A stretch of DNA of 24,791 nucleotides from Dehalococcoidales bacterium. Lineage in GTDB: Bacteria > Chloroflexota > Dehalococcoidia > Dehalococcoidales > UBA2162. The position numbers and the translations under genes are program-made. Position 1 is the first letter of the stretch. Each line of letters begins with the position of its first letter. The DNA lies in NCBI GenBank assembly GCA_030648675.1, contig JAUSGV010000165.1, positions 1 through 24,791 of the forward strand, written 5' to 3'. The notes under the pieces were generated by a model. That model did not search any database and was not told the DNA's origin. It saw only the letters and a program-made list of their open reading frames with translations. This document shows positions 1 through 7,796 of the stretch, piece after piece.

Positions 1-615
1 CCCATATAATTTATGGGCTGAGATGGAAAGGAGGCTAGCGCCTATTTTTTCGACATCGACGGGAATATGTCCCGCCGTCTGTACAGCGTCGGTGTGGAAA
101 TAGACTCCGGCTTCTCGCGCAACGTTCCCTATCTGTTCCACGGGTTCAATCGTACCGATCTCATTGTTGGCGTGCATTACCGATATCAGGCAGGTCTTCG
201 GGGTGATCGCTTTTTTACCGTCGTCGGGGTTGACAAGGCCGTATTTATCGCCAGGCAGGTACGTGACCTTGAAACCGCTCTTCTCAAGAAATTTAGTAGT
301 TTCCAGGATGGCGTGGTGTTCTACCGCACTGGTGATGATGTGGTCCTTTTTCGCTTCTGCAGCGTACGCCGTCCCGGTGAGAGCATAGTTATCCGCTTCC
401 GTCCCGCCCGACGTGAAAACGATCTCTTCTTCACGAGCGTTGATCAACCTGGCAACCTTCGTTCTCGCCGCTTCGACCGCCGCTTTCGCTTCCAAACCGT
501 AGGAATAAATTGTGGAAGGATTACCGAAAGATTCGGTGAAATATGGTCTCATCGCTTCAGCGACTTCGGGACGCATGGGCGTTGTCGCCGCGTAATCCAG
601 GTAACTCCGCTTCAT
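1..615 (-). CDS. iscS: Cysteine desulfurase (IscS/NifS family), C-terminus cut by window edge
   Basis: PLP-dependent enzyme that takes sulfur (or selenium) from cysteine (or selenocysteine) for Fe-S clusters, thio-modified tRNA or selenide supply. The visible 205 residues start MKRSYLDYAATTPMRPEVA, the classic N-terminus of the family. They include FTSGGTEADN, the PLP-stacking histidine in SAVEHHAILE, SVMHANNEIGT, the aspartate in FHTDAVQ, and the Schiff-base lysine in SAHKLYG right at the edge. The active-site cysteine loop and C-terminal domain lie outside. The ATG at 615 has an AGGAAG ribosome site a few bases upstream. It lies 38 bases after cysK on the same strand and is last in a selD-cysK-desulfurase run, which suggests a role in feeding sulfur or selenium to the pathway. 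The iscS, nifS and csd subtypes cannot be separated from this half. Confidence 0.93.
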   Translation of the reverse strand, partial: MKRSYLDYAATTPMRPEVAEAMRPYFTESFGNPSTIYSYGLEAKAAVEAARTKVARLINAREEEIVFTSGGTEADNYALTGTAYAAEAKKDHIITSAVEHHAILETTKFLEKSGFKVTYLPGDKYGLVNPDDGKKAITPKTCLISVMHANNEIGTIEPVEQIGNVAREAGVYFHTDAVQTAGHIPVDVEKIGASLLSISAHKLYG

Positions 616-653
616 TCTACTTCCTTTTCGAAATTTATTGGCTTGTGTTTTGC

Positions 654-1652
654 CTAGGGGGTTGCGGGTGGAGAAATTAGTTCCTGAAAGATCCAGGTAG
701 ACAGGTAACGTTCTCCTGTATCCGGTAATACGGCTACTATCAACTTGCCGGAATTCTCCGGTCTTTTGGCGACTTCCACTGCTGCCCAGGTTGCGGCACC
801 GGAAGAAACGCCAGCCAGGATACCTTCTTCGCGGGCTAATCTTCGCGTCATCAAACCGGCATCTTCATTACTAACTTTAACAATTTCATCGATAAGGTCC
901 AGCCTTAACACGTCGGGAATAAAGCCGGCCCCGATCCCCTGGATCTTGTGCGGTCCGGGTTTACCTCCGGAAAGTACCGGAGATGCCATCGGTTCGACGG
1001 CGATCGCTTTTAATCCGGGTTTTCTCTTCTTGAGTACGTCCGCAACGCCGGTGATCGTTCCACCGGTTCCAACACCGGCAACTATTATGTCTACCTTCCC
1101 CTCGGTGTCCCGCCATATCTCTTCGGCTGTCGTCAAACGGTGAATCTCGGGATTAGCCGGATTCTTGAATTGCTGGGGCATGTAATAATTCGGGTGGGCT
1201 GCAGCCAGTTCCTCCGCCATTTTAACCGCACCCGGCATTCCCTGTGCACCCGGTGTGAGCACGAGTTCGGCACCGAAAATTGAGAGCAACTGGCGGCGTT
1301 CCATCGACATCGTATCCGGCATCGTCAATATCAAGCGGTACCCGCGAGCGGCACAGACAAAAGCGAGGGAAATGCCGGTGTTTCCACTGGTAGGTTCGAC
1401 AATTACCGTGTCTTTTTTGATGAGGCCTTTCTCTTCAGCATCGACGATCATCGCGACCCCGATCCTATCTTTGACGCTGCTTATGGGGTTGAACGATTCC
1501 AACTTGACAACTACCTGGCCTTTAGCTCCAGCGGTTACCCGGTTGAGACGAACCAATGGAGTATTACCAATTAACTCCGTCGAATCCTTGGCGATGCCAC
1601 GGGTTATTTTCGGAATTTCTATAGTTTTGAATTTCAATTTCTCGATTGTCAT
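654..1652 (-). CDS. cysK: Cysteine synthase (O-acetylserine sulfhydrylase)
   Basis: Makes cysteine from O-acetylserine and sulfide in the cytoplasm, using PLP. 332 residues, slightly longer than the usual 300-310. The family core begins around residue 25 (ELIGNTPLVRLNR), so there is an N-terminal extension of about 24 residues rich in K and I. PLP lysine is Lys61 in NPISSVKDRIG, the substrate loop is PTSGNTGIS, and the phosphate-binding glycine loop is GVGTGGTITG. The C-terminus GERYLST is typical. The start has an AAAAGGAG ribosome site just upstream. It lies between selD (73 bases upstream) and the cysteine desulfurase (38 bases downstream), all on the minus strand, so cysteine synthesis and sulfur or selenium release are probably co-expressed. 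A cystathionine beta-synthase-like or cysM variant is possible but less likely. Confidence 0.93.
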   Translation of the reverse strand: MTIEKLKFKTIEIPKITRGIAKDSTELIGNTPLVRLNRVTAGAKGQVVVKLESFNPISSVKDRIGVAMIVDAEEKGLIKKDTVIVEPTSGNTGISLAFVCAARGYRLILTMPDTMSMERRQLLSIFGAELVLTPGAQGMPGAVKMAEELAAAHPNYYMPQQFKNPANPEIHRLTTAEEIWRDTEGKVDIIVAGVGTGGTITGVADVLKKRKPGLKAIAVEPMASPVLSGGKPGPHKIQGIGAGFIPDVLRLDLIDEIVKVSNEDAGLMTRRLAREEGILAGVSSGAATWAAVEVAKRPENSGKLIVAVLPDTGERYLSTWIFQELISPPATP

Positions 1653-1725
1653 GTAATACTCCTTTTCGTTTTTTTTTGCGGCACAAGCCCGATGAACACA
1701 GGATTAATAGCAGAGCACCGTTTCT

Positions 1726-2775
1726 CTACTCGATACTGATCATGCCCCTGGGTTCATTGACAACTTCACCGATTATAGCTGCTTCGGAAATACCTGCCTC
1801 ATTTAGTTTATCCAGTAAATTTTCGGCTTGCCGAGGGGCGACACATATAAGCAGGCCGCCAGAGGTCTGCGGGTCGTGAAACACGTCCAGCAAGTCGGCG
1901 GAAATATCGCCGGCAGCTTTGACCGACGGCGAATAGAAGTCACGGTTCCGGTATAGACCGCCCGGACACAGGCCTTTGGCGGTAAACTCGAGAACTCTGG
2001 GAAACAAAGGTACCGAGGCGGCATGGATCTTAATGCCTACTGTGCTGTTATTTGCCAATTGAATCGTATGCCCGAGGAAACCAAAACCGGTGATGTCTGT
2101 CGCGGAATGTACTCCAACTTCAACCATTAAGACCGAGGCTTTATTGTTAAGCGTAACCATCGACTTGATCACCGCAGCCAGCGTTTGATCGTCAACCTGG
2201 CCGGCTTTCATAGCAGTGATTGTGATTCCGGAACCGAGAGCCTTGGTCAGGATCACTTTATCGCCCGGCCTGGCACCGGAATTAGTCAGCAGTTGTTTGG
2301 GATGAACTGTGCCGGTGGCGGCAATCCCGAATTTGAGTACGGGATCGTCGATGCTGTGTCCGCCGACCAGAACCGCACCCGCCTCCATCAACTTGTCAGC
2401 ACCGCCGCGAAGGACGTCCCGGAGAATAGATGGGTCCATGGTTTCCACAGGGAAACATACGAGGTTCATTGCAGTAATCGGTTTGCCGCCCATGGTGTAA
2501 ACGTCGCTTAGAGCATTGGCTACCGCGATTTGACCGAATGTAAACGGATCATCGACGAGCGGGGGAAAAAAGTCCACCGTCTGGATAATTGCCAGGTCTT
2601 CGGACAACTTGAAAACCCCGGCATTATCGAGGCTTTCCATGCCCCGGATTACCCTGGGGTCGTTAAAGACCGGGATATCGTTTAAAGCGTCTTTTAAAGC
2701 GCCCGGCCCAATTTTCGATGCACAACCGGCACAACGAACCGTTTCGGTAAGACGTACTGAGTTTTGCTTGGCCAA
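1726..2775 (-). CDS. selD: Selenide, water dikinase (selenophosphate synthetase)
   Basis: Makes selenophosphate from selenide and ATP, the selenium donor for SelA. From the TTG at 2775 the protein has 349 residues, the normal length. I chose TTG because GGAGG stands 7 bases before it, and because the resulting N-terminus (MAKQNSVRLTETVRCAGCASK) lines up with E. coli SelD. The in-frame ATG at 2805 would add ten unconserved residues without a ribosome site. The catalytic pair is Cys18 and Lys21 (GCASK, where E. coli has GCGCK); the residue is an ordinary cysteine codon, so this SelD is not itself a selenoprotein. The GGHSIDDP metal and nucleotide motif is present. It is first in a minus-strand run with cysK and the desulfurase, and divergent from selA. 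Confidence 0.95.
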   Translation of the reverse strand: MAKQNSVRLTETVRCAGCASKIGPGALKDALNDIPVFNDPRVIRGMESLDNAGVFKLSEDLAIIQTVDFFPPLVDDPFTFGQIAVANALSDVYTMGGKPITAMNLVCFPVETMDPSILRDVLRGGADKLMEAGAVLVGGHSIDDPVLKFGIAATGTVHPKQLLTNSGARPGDKVILTKALGSGITITAMKAGQVDDQTLAAVIKSMVTLNNKASVLMVEVGVHSATDITGFGFLGHTIQLANNSTVGIKIHAASVPLFPRVLEFTAKGLCPGGLYRNRDFYSPSVKAAGDISADLLDVFHDPQTSGGLLICVAPRQAENLLDKLNEAGISEAAIIGEVVNEPRGMISIE

Positions 2776-2808
2776 GCCAATTCCTCCAATCTCAAGCCAA
2801 TTCAACCG

Positions 2809-2845
2809 ATTTTAGCATTTTAGCATCCAACATACTGAAAAGCAA
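2809..2845 (-). promoter_or_regulatory. Candidate selD promoter with tandem extended -10 boxes
   Basis: On the minus strand, TTGCTT (2845-2840) is followed after 17 bases by TGC-TAAAAT (-10 at 2822-2817). A second TGC-TAAAAT starts 8 bases later (-10 at 2814-2809). The extended TGn motif compensates for a poor -35. The ten-base string ATGCTAAAAT also occurs at the divergent selA promoter. Confidence 0.5.
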
Positions 2846-2889
2846 ATAAAAGTAGCTTGCGGGCAGCTTCTTGTCTCGTCAACAATTCT

Positions 2890-2917
2890 TTGATGGTAAT
2901 ACCGGATATGCTAAAAT
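2890..2917 (+). promoter_or_regulatory. Candidate selA promoter, probably leaderless
   Basis: TTGATG (2890-2895), a 16-base spacer, then extended -10 TGC-TAAAAT (2912-2917). Transcription would start about 7 bases later, which is at the selA ATG (2925). No ribosome site precedes that ATG, in keeping with a leaderless mRNA. Confidence 0.5.
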
Positions 2918-2924
2918 TGTTGCG

Positions 2925-4298
2925 ATGACAAGCCAATTCCGCAGTTTACCGAGTGTTGACAGGTTGCTGGCCGAAGATGCAATCAAAGAATTGGCTGCGA
3001 TATATCCTCGCGACCTGATCATCAACTTGGTGCGGCAGACACTGGAAACGGAGCGGTCCGCTATTGCGAAAAGTAAAACTCCGGCGTCCCTTGACCGGAT
3101 TGTCGCTTCCATTACGAATGAGCTTGATCGCATCGGGAGCGTCAGCCTGCGTCCGGTAATTAATGCCACCGGCGTCATTCTCCATACGAATTTAGGGCGT
3201 GCGCCGCTAAGCCATGATGCGATGCAGGCTATAGATAGTATCGCCGGCAGATATTGCAATTTGGAGTTCGACGTCGACAGCGGCGAAAGAGGTTGGCGGG
3301 ACACCCACGTCGAATCGCTAATCTGCCGGTTGACCGGAGCGGGAGCGGCATTAGTCGTTAATAATAATGCCGCGGCCGTATTGCTTGCCTTGACGGTTCT
3401 GGCAAAACGAAAAGAGGTCATCGTCTCGCGGGGTGAATCGGTTGAAATTGGCGGTGGTTTCCGTATTACCGAGGTAATGCGCCAGAGCGGTGCCCGGCTG
3501 GTTGAGATTGGCGCAACCAATTGTACTTATGTAAACGATTACGAAGAAGCGATTACACCCGGTACAGCAGCTTTACTGCGGGTACATTCCAGCAATTTCA
3601 GAGTAGTCGGGTTTACTCATTCGGTTGCTCTCGACGAACTGGTGGCTCTGGGCGATAAAAATAATCTGCCGGTGATCGATAACCTGGGGAGCGGGTGCTT
3701 CCTGGACACGACAGTATTTGGCTTGGACCCCGAACCGCTCGTGACGCGGAGTATTGCCGCCGGTGCCAAACTGGTGTGTTTTTCCGGCGACAAATTGGTA
3801 GGCGGGCCGCAGGCCGGTATCATCGTCGGCAGCCAGGAATTGATAGCCAGGTTGAAAAAACACCCGCTCGACAGAGCACTGCGGCTCGACAAAATCAGGT
3901 TGGCCGGCATGGCAGCAACTTTGATCCACTATTTAAAAGGAGAAGCCCTGGAAAAAGTTCCGATCTGGATGATGATAAGTACCGGGATAGAACAGATCGA
4001 CCGGCGGGCAAGGAAATGGGCGGAAGCTCTGGGTGGGATGGCTCGGGTGGTCGACGGTGAAAGTATGGTAGGTGGAGGCAGCCTCCCCGGCGGCACGCTG
4101 CCGACCAGGCTTGTTGCCATCGGCGGCGGAGGCAAGAAATCCCGATATCGAGTTCACGTGCTGGCACAGCGTTTACGCCAGCATGATCCTCCTGTTGTCG
4201 GGCGTATCAACGAAGACGTACTACTGCTCGATCCCAGAACGGTTTTACCGGACGAAGATAAAGCGGTAATCGATGCCCTGAGGAGATTGACCGCCTGA
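2925..4298 (+). CDS. selA: L-seryl-tRNA(Sec) selenium transferase
   Basis: PLP enzyme that converts Ser-tRNA(Sec) to selenocysteinyl-tRNA(Sec) with selenophosphate. From the ATG at 2925 it has 457 residues, near the 463 of E. coli SelA. The PLP lysine is Lys290 in CFSGDKLVGGPQAG. Other family blocks are RPVINATGVILHTNLGRAPL, the NNNAAAVLLAL stretch, SRGESVEIGGGFRI, and VGRINEDVLLLDPRTV near the end. An upstream TTG at 2871 would add 18 residues with no family resemblance, so I prefer the ATG, which also fits the -10 box directly before it. It lies divergent from selD and 111 bases before selB. Confidence 0.95.
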   Translation: MTSQFRSLPSVDRLLAEDAIKELAAIYPRDLIINLVRQTLETERSAIAKSKTPASLDRIVASITNELDRIGSVSLRPVINATGVILHTNLGRAPLSHDAMQAIDSIAGRYCNLEFDVDSGERGWRDTHVESLICRLTGAGAALVVNNNAAAVLLALTVLAKRKEVIVSRGESVEIGGGFRITEVMRQSGARLVEIGATNCTYVNDYEEAITPGTAALLRVHSSNFRVVGFTHSVALDELVALGDKNNLPVIDNLGSGCFLDTTVFGLDPEPLVTRSIAAGAKLVCFSGDKLVGGPQAGIIVGSQELIARLKKHPLDRALRLDKIRLAGMAATLIHYLKGEALEKVPIWMMISTGIEQIDRRARKWAEALGGMARVVDGESMVGGGSLPGGTLPTRLVAIGGGGKKSRYRVHVLAQRLRQHDPPVVGRINEDVLLLDPRTVLPDEDKAVIDALRRLTA

Positions 4299-4374
4299 CG
4301 ATTATCCTCCACCCCACACCGATAGCTTCGCCCAATTCAAATCAGCCAACGACCAATCAGATATTTTTCTCGGG

Positions 4375-4403
4375 TAGACATCCTTGGCGTTCTGTGTGAA
4401 AAT
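4375..4403 (+). promoter_or_regulatory. Candidate selB promoter, probably leaderless
   Basis: TAGACA (4375-4380, five of six to TTGACA), a 17-base spacer, then GAAAAT (4398-4403) preceded by TGT. The selB ATG at 4410 is 6 bases beyond the -10 and has no ribosome site. The rest of the selA-selB gap (4299-4374) shows nothing recognisable. Confidence 0.4.
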
Positions 4404-4409
4404 TTAACC

Positions 4410-6266
4410 ATGTTTGTTCTCGGTACGGCAGGTCATATCGACCACGGAAAATCAGCCCTGGTGCATGCCCTGACGGGTATTGACCCCGACCGGCTCCAAG
4501 AAGAGAAAGAGCGGGGTATGACCATCGACCTCGGTTTTGCCTGGATGAAACTACCCAGCGGTCAGGAAGTTGGTATCGTTGACGTTCCCGGACACGAGCG
4601 CTTCGTCAAGAACATGCTGGCCGGTGTAGGCGGTATCGATATGGCACTGCTGGTTATCGCGGCTAATGAAGGAGTGATGCCGCAGACGACGGAACACCTG
4701 GCGATCCTCGATTTGCTCGGAATTTCTCTCGGGATCGTTGTTATGACCAAAAAAGATCTCGTCGAGCCGGAATGGTTGAGGCTCGTTTCCGAGGATATAG
4801 AGCGCCTTATAAAGCCAACGATATTTTCCAAGGCCCCTATCGTTCCGGTGTCCGCCGTTACCGGAGAAGGTATTACGGAATTGATCGCGACAATCGACAG
4901 GATGCTGGCTCAGGCTGAACCCAAGAAAGATATCGGAAGGCCGCGTTTACCGGTCGATAGAATTTTTACCATTGCCGGCGCCGGAACGGTGGTGACCGGC
5001 ACCCTCATCGACGGATCTTTGTCCGTGGGTGAGGAGGTGGAGATAGTCCCTGCGGGTATCAAGTCCCGGCTGCGAGGTCTGCAGACACATAAAGCACGTG
5101 TCGACAAAGCCGAGCCGGGTAGCCGTGTCGCTGCCAATCTGGTGGGGGTCGATATCGATCAAATACACCGGGGTGACGTTTTAACACGACCCGGTTGGTT
5201 GGCCCCGACATCCATGATCAGCGTTCAACTCAGACTGCTGCCCTACCTGCGCCGCCCGCTGCAGCATAACCTGACCGTAAGTTTCCACACCGGGGCGGCA
5301 GAGTCCCCAGCCAAAGTCCGTCTCCTGGAAAATGAAAAATTACAGCCTGGTGAAACAACTCTGGCTCAGGTCGTTTTGAAGCAGCCTGTAGCTCTGGTTA
5401 AAGGCGACCGGTATATTATCCGGTCTCCGCTCGAGACGATTGGCGGTGGTGTCGTTATTGAAGCTCACGCCGAGCGTCTGCGGCGTTTTCGGTCTTCCAT
5501 CGTCGAGCGGCTGAAAGTGCAGCTGGAAGGTGGTGGAGAATCCAGCCTGATGGCTGCTTTTGAAGCCAAACAACCGCTGCAATTCCAGGAATTGAAAACA
5601 AAGAGTCAATTACCGGAAGCAGAGGTTAAGACGATCGTCGAGTCCCTTTTGCAGCAGGGCAGTCTGACAAGAATCGGCGAAGGAGAGCACGCTCTTCTGT
5701 ACACGGCAGCGGGCATATCGCGCATCGCCGATGCCGCTGCCGGTCAACTGAAGGATTACCATAATAAATATCCTCTCCGCTCGGGTATGCCTAAAGTTGA
5801 ACTCGGCAGCCGGCTGAAATTGGGGAAGAATACTAATGAAATAATGCAAAGACTGGCGGCAGCGGGGAAACTGGAAGACGGAGGAATTGTTGTCCGCCTC
5901 CCTTCGCACCGTGTGAAATTAACTGTGCAACAACAGGTGAAAATAGACGCGTTTTTAAAATCGCTGGTACAAAATCCTTATTCTCCTCCGGGCGACCAGA
6001 TCCCGGAGCCGGATATCCTGAATTTGCTGATAGAACAGCGTAAGGTAGTCAAAGTAAGCGAGGGCATCGTATTCGATGCTACCGTTTACGAAGGAATGGT
6101 CCGGCAAATAAAAGCACATATCAAGGTAAAAGGGGAGGTTACTCTTGCCGAAGTTCGCGATCTGTTCAACACGAGCCGCAAATATGCTCAAGCGTTCATG
6201 GAACATCTCGACGAACAGCGGATCACACGGCGCCTGGGAGATGAGCGTGTTTTATATCAGGGTTAA
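4410..6266 (+). CDS. selB: Selenocysteine-specific translation elongation factor
   Basis: GTPase that carries selenocysteinyl-tRNA(Sec) to UGA codons by binding the SECIS hairpin in the mRNA. 618 residues, the usual size. The GTPase domain has G1 GHIDHGKSALVHAL (from residue 8), the G2-region threonine in RGMTIDLGFAW, G3 DVPGHE and G4 TKKD in place of NKxD, as in other SelB proteins. EF-Tu-like beta-barrel domains follow (FTIAGAGTVVTGTLIDGSL, RGLQTHKARVD). The C-terminal 250 or so residues are winged-helix repeats for mRNA binding, including EVTLAEVRDLFNTSRKYAQAFMEHLD at the end. It follows selA and converges with hsp20. Confidence 0.96.
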   Translation: MFVLGTAGHIDHGKSALVHALTGIDPDRLQEEKERGMTIDLGFAWMKLPSGQEVGIVDVPGHERFVKNMLAGVGGIDMALLVIAANEGVMPQTTEHLAILDLLGISLGIVVMTKKDLVEPEWLRLVSEDIERLIKPTIFSKAPIVPVSAVTGEGITELIATIDRMLAQAEPKKDIGRPRLPVDRIFTIAGAGTVVTGTLIDGSLSVGEEVEIVPAGIKSRLRGLQTHKARVDKAEPGSRVAANLVGVDIDQIHRGDVLTRPGWLAPTSMISVQLRLLPYLRRPLQHNLTVSFHTGAAESPAKVRLLENEKLQPGETTLAQVVLKQPVALVKGDRYIIRSPLETIGGGVVIEAHAERLRRFRSSIVERLKVQLEGGGESSLMAAFEAKQPLQFQELKTKSQLPEAEVKTIVESLLQQGSLTRIGEGEHALLYTAAGISRIADAAAGQLKDYHNKYPLRSGMPKVELGSRLKLGKNTNEIMQRLAAAGKLEDGGIVVRLPSHRVKLTVQQQVKIDAFLKSLVQNPYSPPGDQIPEPDILNLLIEQRKVVKVSEGIVFDATVYEGMVRQIKAHIKVKGEVTLAEVRDLFNTSRKYAQAFMEHLDEQRITRRLGDERVLYQG

Positions 6267-6319
6267 TCCGCGCTGGATAATCGGGCTTACGGAAAGCGGA
6301 ACTACTCGGCGTTCACAGG

Positions 6320-6742
6320 CTATTTCTCGGTTTTCTTCTTCGTCGCTACTTTAACCCTTTTCGGCTTTACCTCGGCGATCTTCGGCAGACTGACCTCAAG
6401 AACGCCATCTTCGTATTTTGCCTCAATTTTATCGGCATTGACGTTCGAGGGAAGAGAAATCGAGCGCAAGAAACTGCCGTAGGTCCGTTCCATGTGGTAG
6501 TAATCTTCTTCATCGATCTCCTCTTCGGTTTTCTTTTCCCCTTTTATCGTCAGAGTATCACCTACCACCGAGACGTCGATGTCATCCTCTTTCATACCCG
6601 GTAATTCCGCCTTGACGACAAACCTGTCATCCTTTTCAAAAATGTCTAAAGCCGGGGTCCAGCCTCTTTCTCCGTCCGACGGCATCCAGAATGATCGCCA
6701 TGGGAGTAAATCGAGACTCGGTCTTCTTCTTTCCAGAACCAT
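6320..6742 (-). CDS. Hsp20/alpha-crystallin small heat-shock protein
   Basis: ATP-independent holdase that keeps unfolding proteins soluble. 140 residues. The short N-terminal arm is followed by an alpha-crystallin domain from about residue 28 (TPALDIFEKDDRFVVKAELPGMKEDDI) with the GDTLTIKGE strand, the Y-x-x-x-ERTYGSFLRSISLP stretch, and EDGVLEVSLPK, the usual last strand. An IxI-type C-terminal motif is not evident; the tail is Lys-rich (KRVKVATKKKTEK). A GGAGG site lies 13 bases before the ATG, farther than usual. It converges with selB, and its upstream gap carries one of three copies of a shared regulatory element. Its neighbours on the same strand are other stress-type genes. Confidence 0.93.
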   Translation of the reverse strand: MVLERRRPSLDLLPWRSFWMPSDGERGWTPALDIFEKDDRFVVKAELPGMKEDDIDVSVVGDTLTIKGEKKTEEEIDEEDYYHMERTYGSFLRSISLPSNVNADKIEAKYEDGVLEVSLPKIAEVKPKRVKVATKKKTEK

Positions 6743-6843
6743 ATTTCCCGCTAAGCCTCCTTAATCGTATTTTCTAATGTGAATTCCGGTTCCGCTTTCC
6801 GAAAAGCCTGATATGGGAATTTTACCCCGCGGGTCGTTGAAAA

Positions 6844-6883
6844 GTCATAAAATAGCAAAAGGAATAATTACAAAATCATGACA
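6844..6883 (-). promoter_or_regulatory. Shared TGTCA/TGTAA regulatory element, hsp20 copy
   Basis: On the minus strand, TGTCA (6883-6879) and TGTAA (6872-6868) are exactly 11 bases apart, followed by TATGAC (6849-6844), 23 bases after the start of TGTAA. This matches copies before the GYD gene and the CBS gene. The hsp20 ATG is about 100 bases downstream, farther than in the other two copies, so the real -10 could differ. Confidence 0.6.
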
Positions 6884-6941
6884 TTTACGCTAACCTGGGC
6901 GAGGAAAAAAAGATAGGAGGAATTGTTCCGAAATTATATTT

Positions 6942-7646
6942 CTAGTTTTCGGGTGGAGTATTATCGATAATATAGCCGATCTTGGGTATCGTCCGTATGA
7001 TCTTTGGTGAATCGGGATATGCCTCTATTTTGTATCGGAGGCGGCTGATCCAGGTTCGTAATATTTGAATATCATCGCGGTATTCGGGACCCCAAACCTG
7101 CGAGAGAATATCTTTGTAGGGCATGAGCCGTCCGGCGTTCCTGGCGAGTTCATTGAGAAGCAACCACTCGATTCGAGCCAGCGAGACGTCCTGCCCTCTG
7201 ACGGTGACGCGGTGACTTTCAAAATCGATGCTTATGCCGTCAAGAAGCAGAGGCCCAGGATTCAGGCGGTTTTCCGTCGGGCTTATGCGGCGTTTGACTG
7301 CTTCGATCCTGGCTACCAACTCATCGGGATTGAACGGCTTGGGTAAGTAATCATCTGCTCCCAGCCCGAGCCCCTTAATTTTATCGGCATCCGTTCCTCT
7401 GGCACTGAGAATGATGACCGGTACGGAGGAAAAGGCTCGTATTTGTTTAAGTGTCTCAAACCCGTCCATTTTCGGCATAAGAACATCAAGTACGATCAAG
7501 TCGGGTTCTTGTGCCTGGGCTTGCTCGAGAGCTTCTACACCGCCACCGGCAGTTAATACGTCGTAGCCGGACAACTTAAGTTTCGAACGGAGAAAATTGA
7601 GGATGTGTACTTCGTCGTCCACAAGCAGTACGCGGAATTGCTTCAT
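6942..7646 (-). CDS. OmpR/PhoB-type response regulator (KdpE-like), orphan
   Basis: Two-component transcription factor, 234 residues. The receiver domain (about 1-115) has the acidic pair Asp10-Asp11, phosphoacceptor Asp54 in IVLDVLMPKMDG, Ser81 and Lys103 in LPKPF, so it should be phosphorylated normally. The winged-helix DNA-binding domain (about 135-230) has LLLNELARNAGRLMPYKDIL and the recognition-helix region QVWGPEYRDDIQILRTWISRLR, closest in feel to KdpE. No histidine kinase or kdp genes lie nearby, so it is an orphan here. It has its own strong promoter. It stands between hsp20 and the GYD-HPF genes, whose promoters carry direct repeats of the kind this family binds, making it the first candidate for their regulator. 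That link is inference. Confidence 0.94.
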   Translation of the reverse strand: MKQFRVLLVDDEVHILNFLRSKLKLSGYDVLTAGGGVEALEQAQAQEPDLIVLDVLMPKMDGFETLKQIRAFSSVPVIILSARGTDADKIKGLGLGADDYLPKPFNPDELVARIEAVKRRISPTENRLNPGPLLLDGISIDFESHRVTVRGQDVSLARIEWLLLNELARNAGRLMPYKDILSQVWGPEYRDDIQILRTWISRLRYKIEAYPDSPKIIRTIPKIGYIIDNTPPEN

Positions 7647-7693
7647 CTGACAGCCTCAATTTTCATCTGTTTTCCTGACTGCCTCTCTGCTGG

Positions 7694-7722
7694 ATAGTAG
7701 CATCAAATAATGAGCCTGTCAA
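7694..7722 (-). promoter_or_regulatory. Strong sigma-70-type promoter of the response regulator
   Basis: On the minus strand, perfect TTGACA (7722-7717), a 17-base spacer, and TACTAT (7699-7694) preceded by TGC. It lacks the TGTCA/TGTAA element, so the regulator itself is probably made constitutively. Confidence 0.75.
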
Positions 7723-7796
7723 TCTTACCCCCACCCCGGATGGCGGTTGTCTTCGCATTCAGAATAACCGGCAAATACGGCGGTTCGTTGAAAACA

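Noticed and set aside
67..657. Long plus-strand open frame of 196 codons
   Set aside because: It is antisense to the cysteine desulfurase, whose protein is a clear family match on the other strand. The translation resembles nothing and has no ribosome site.
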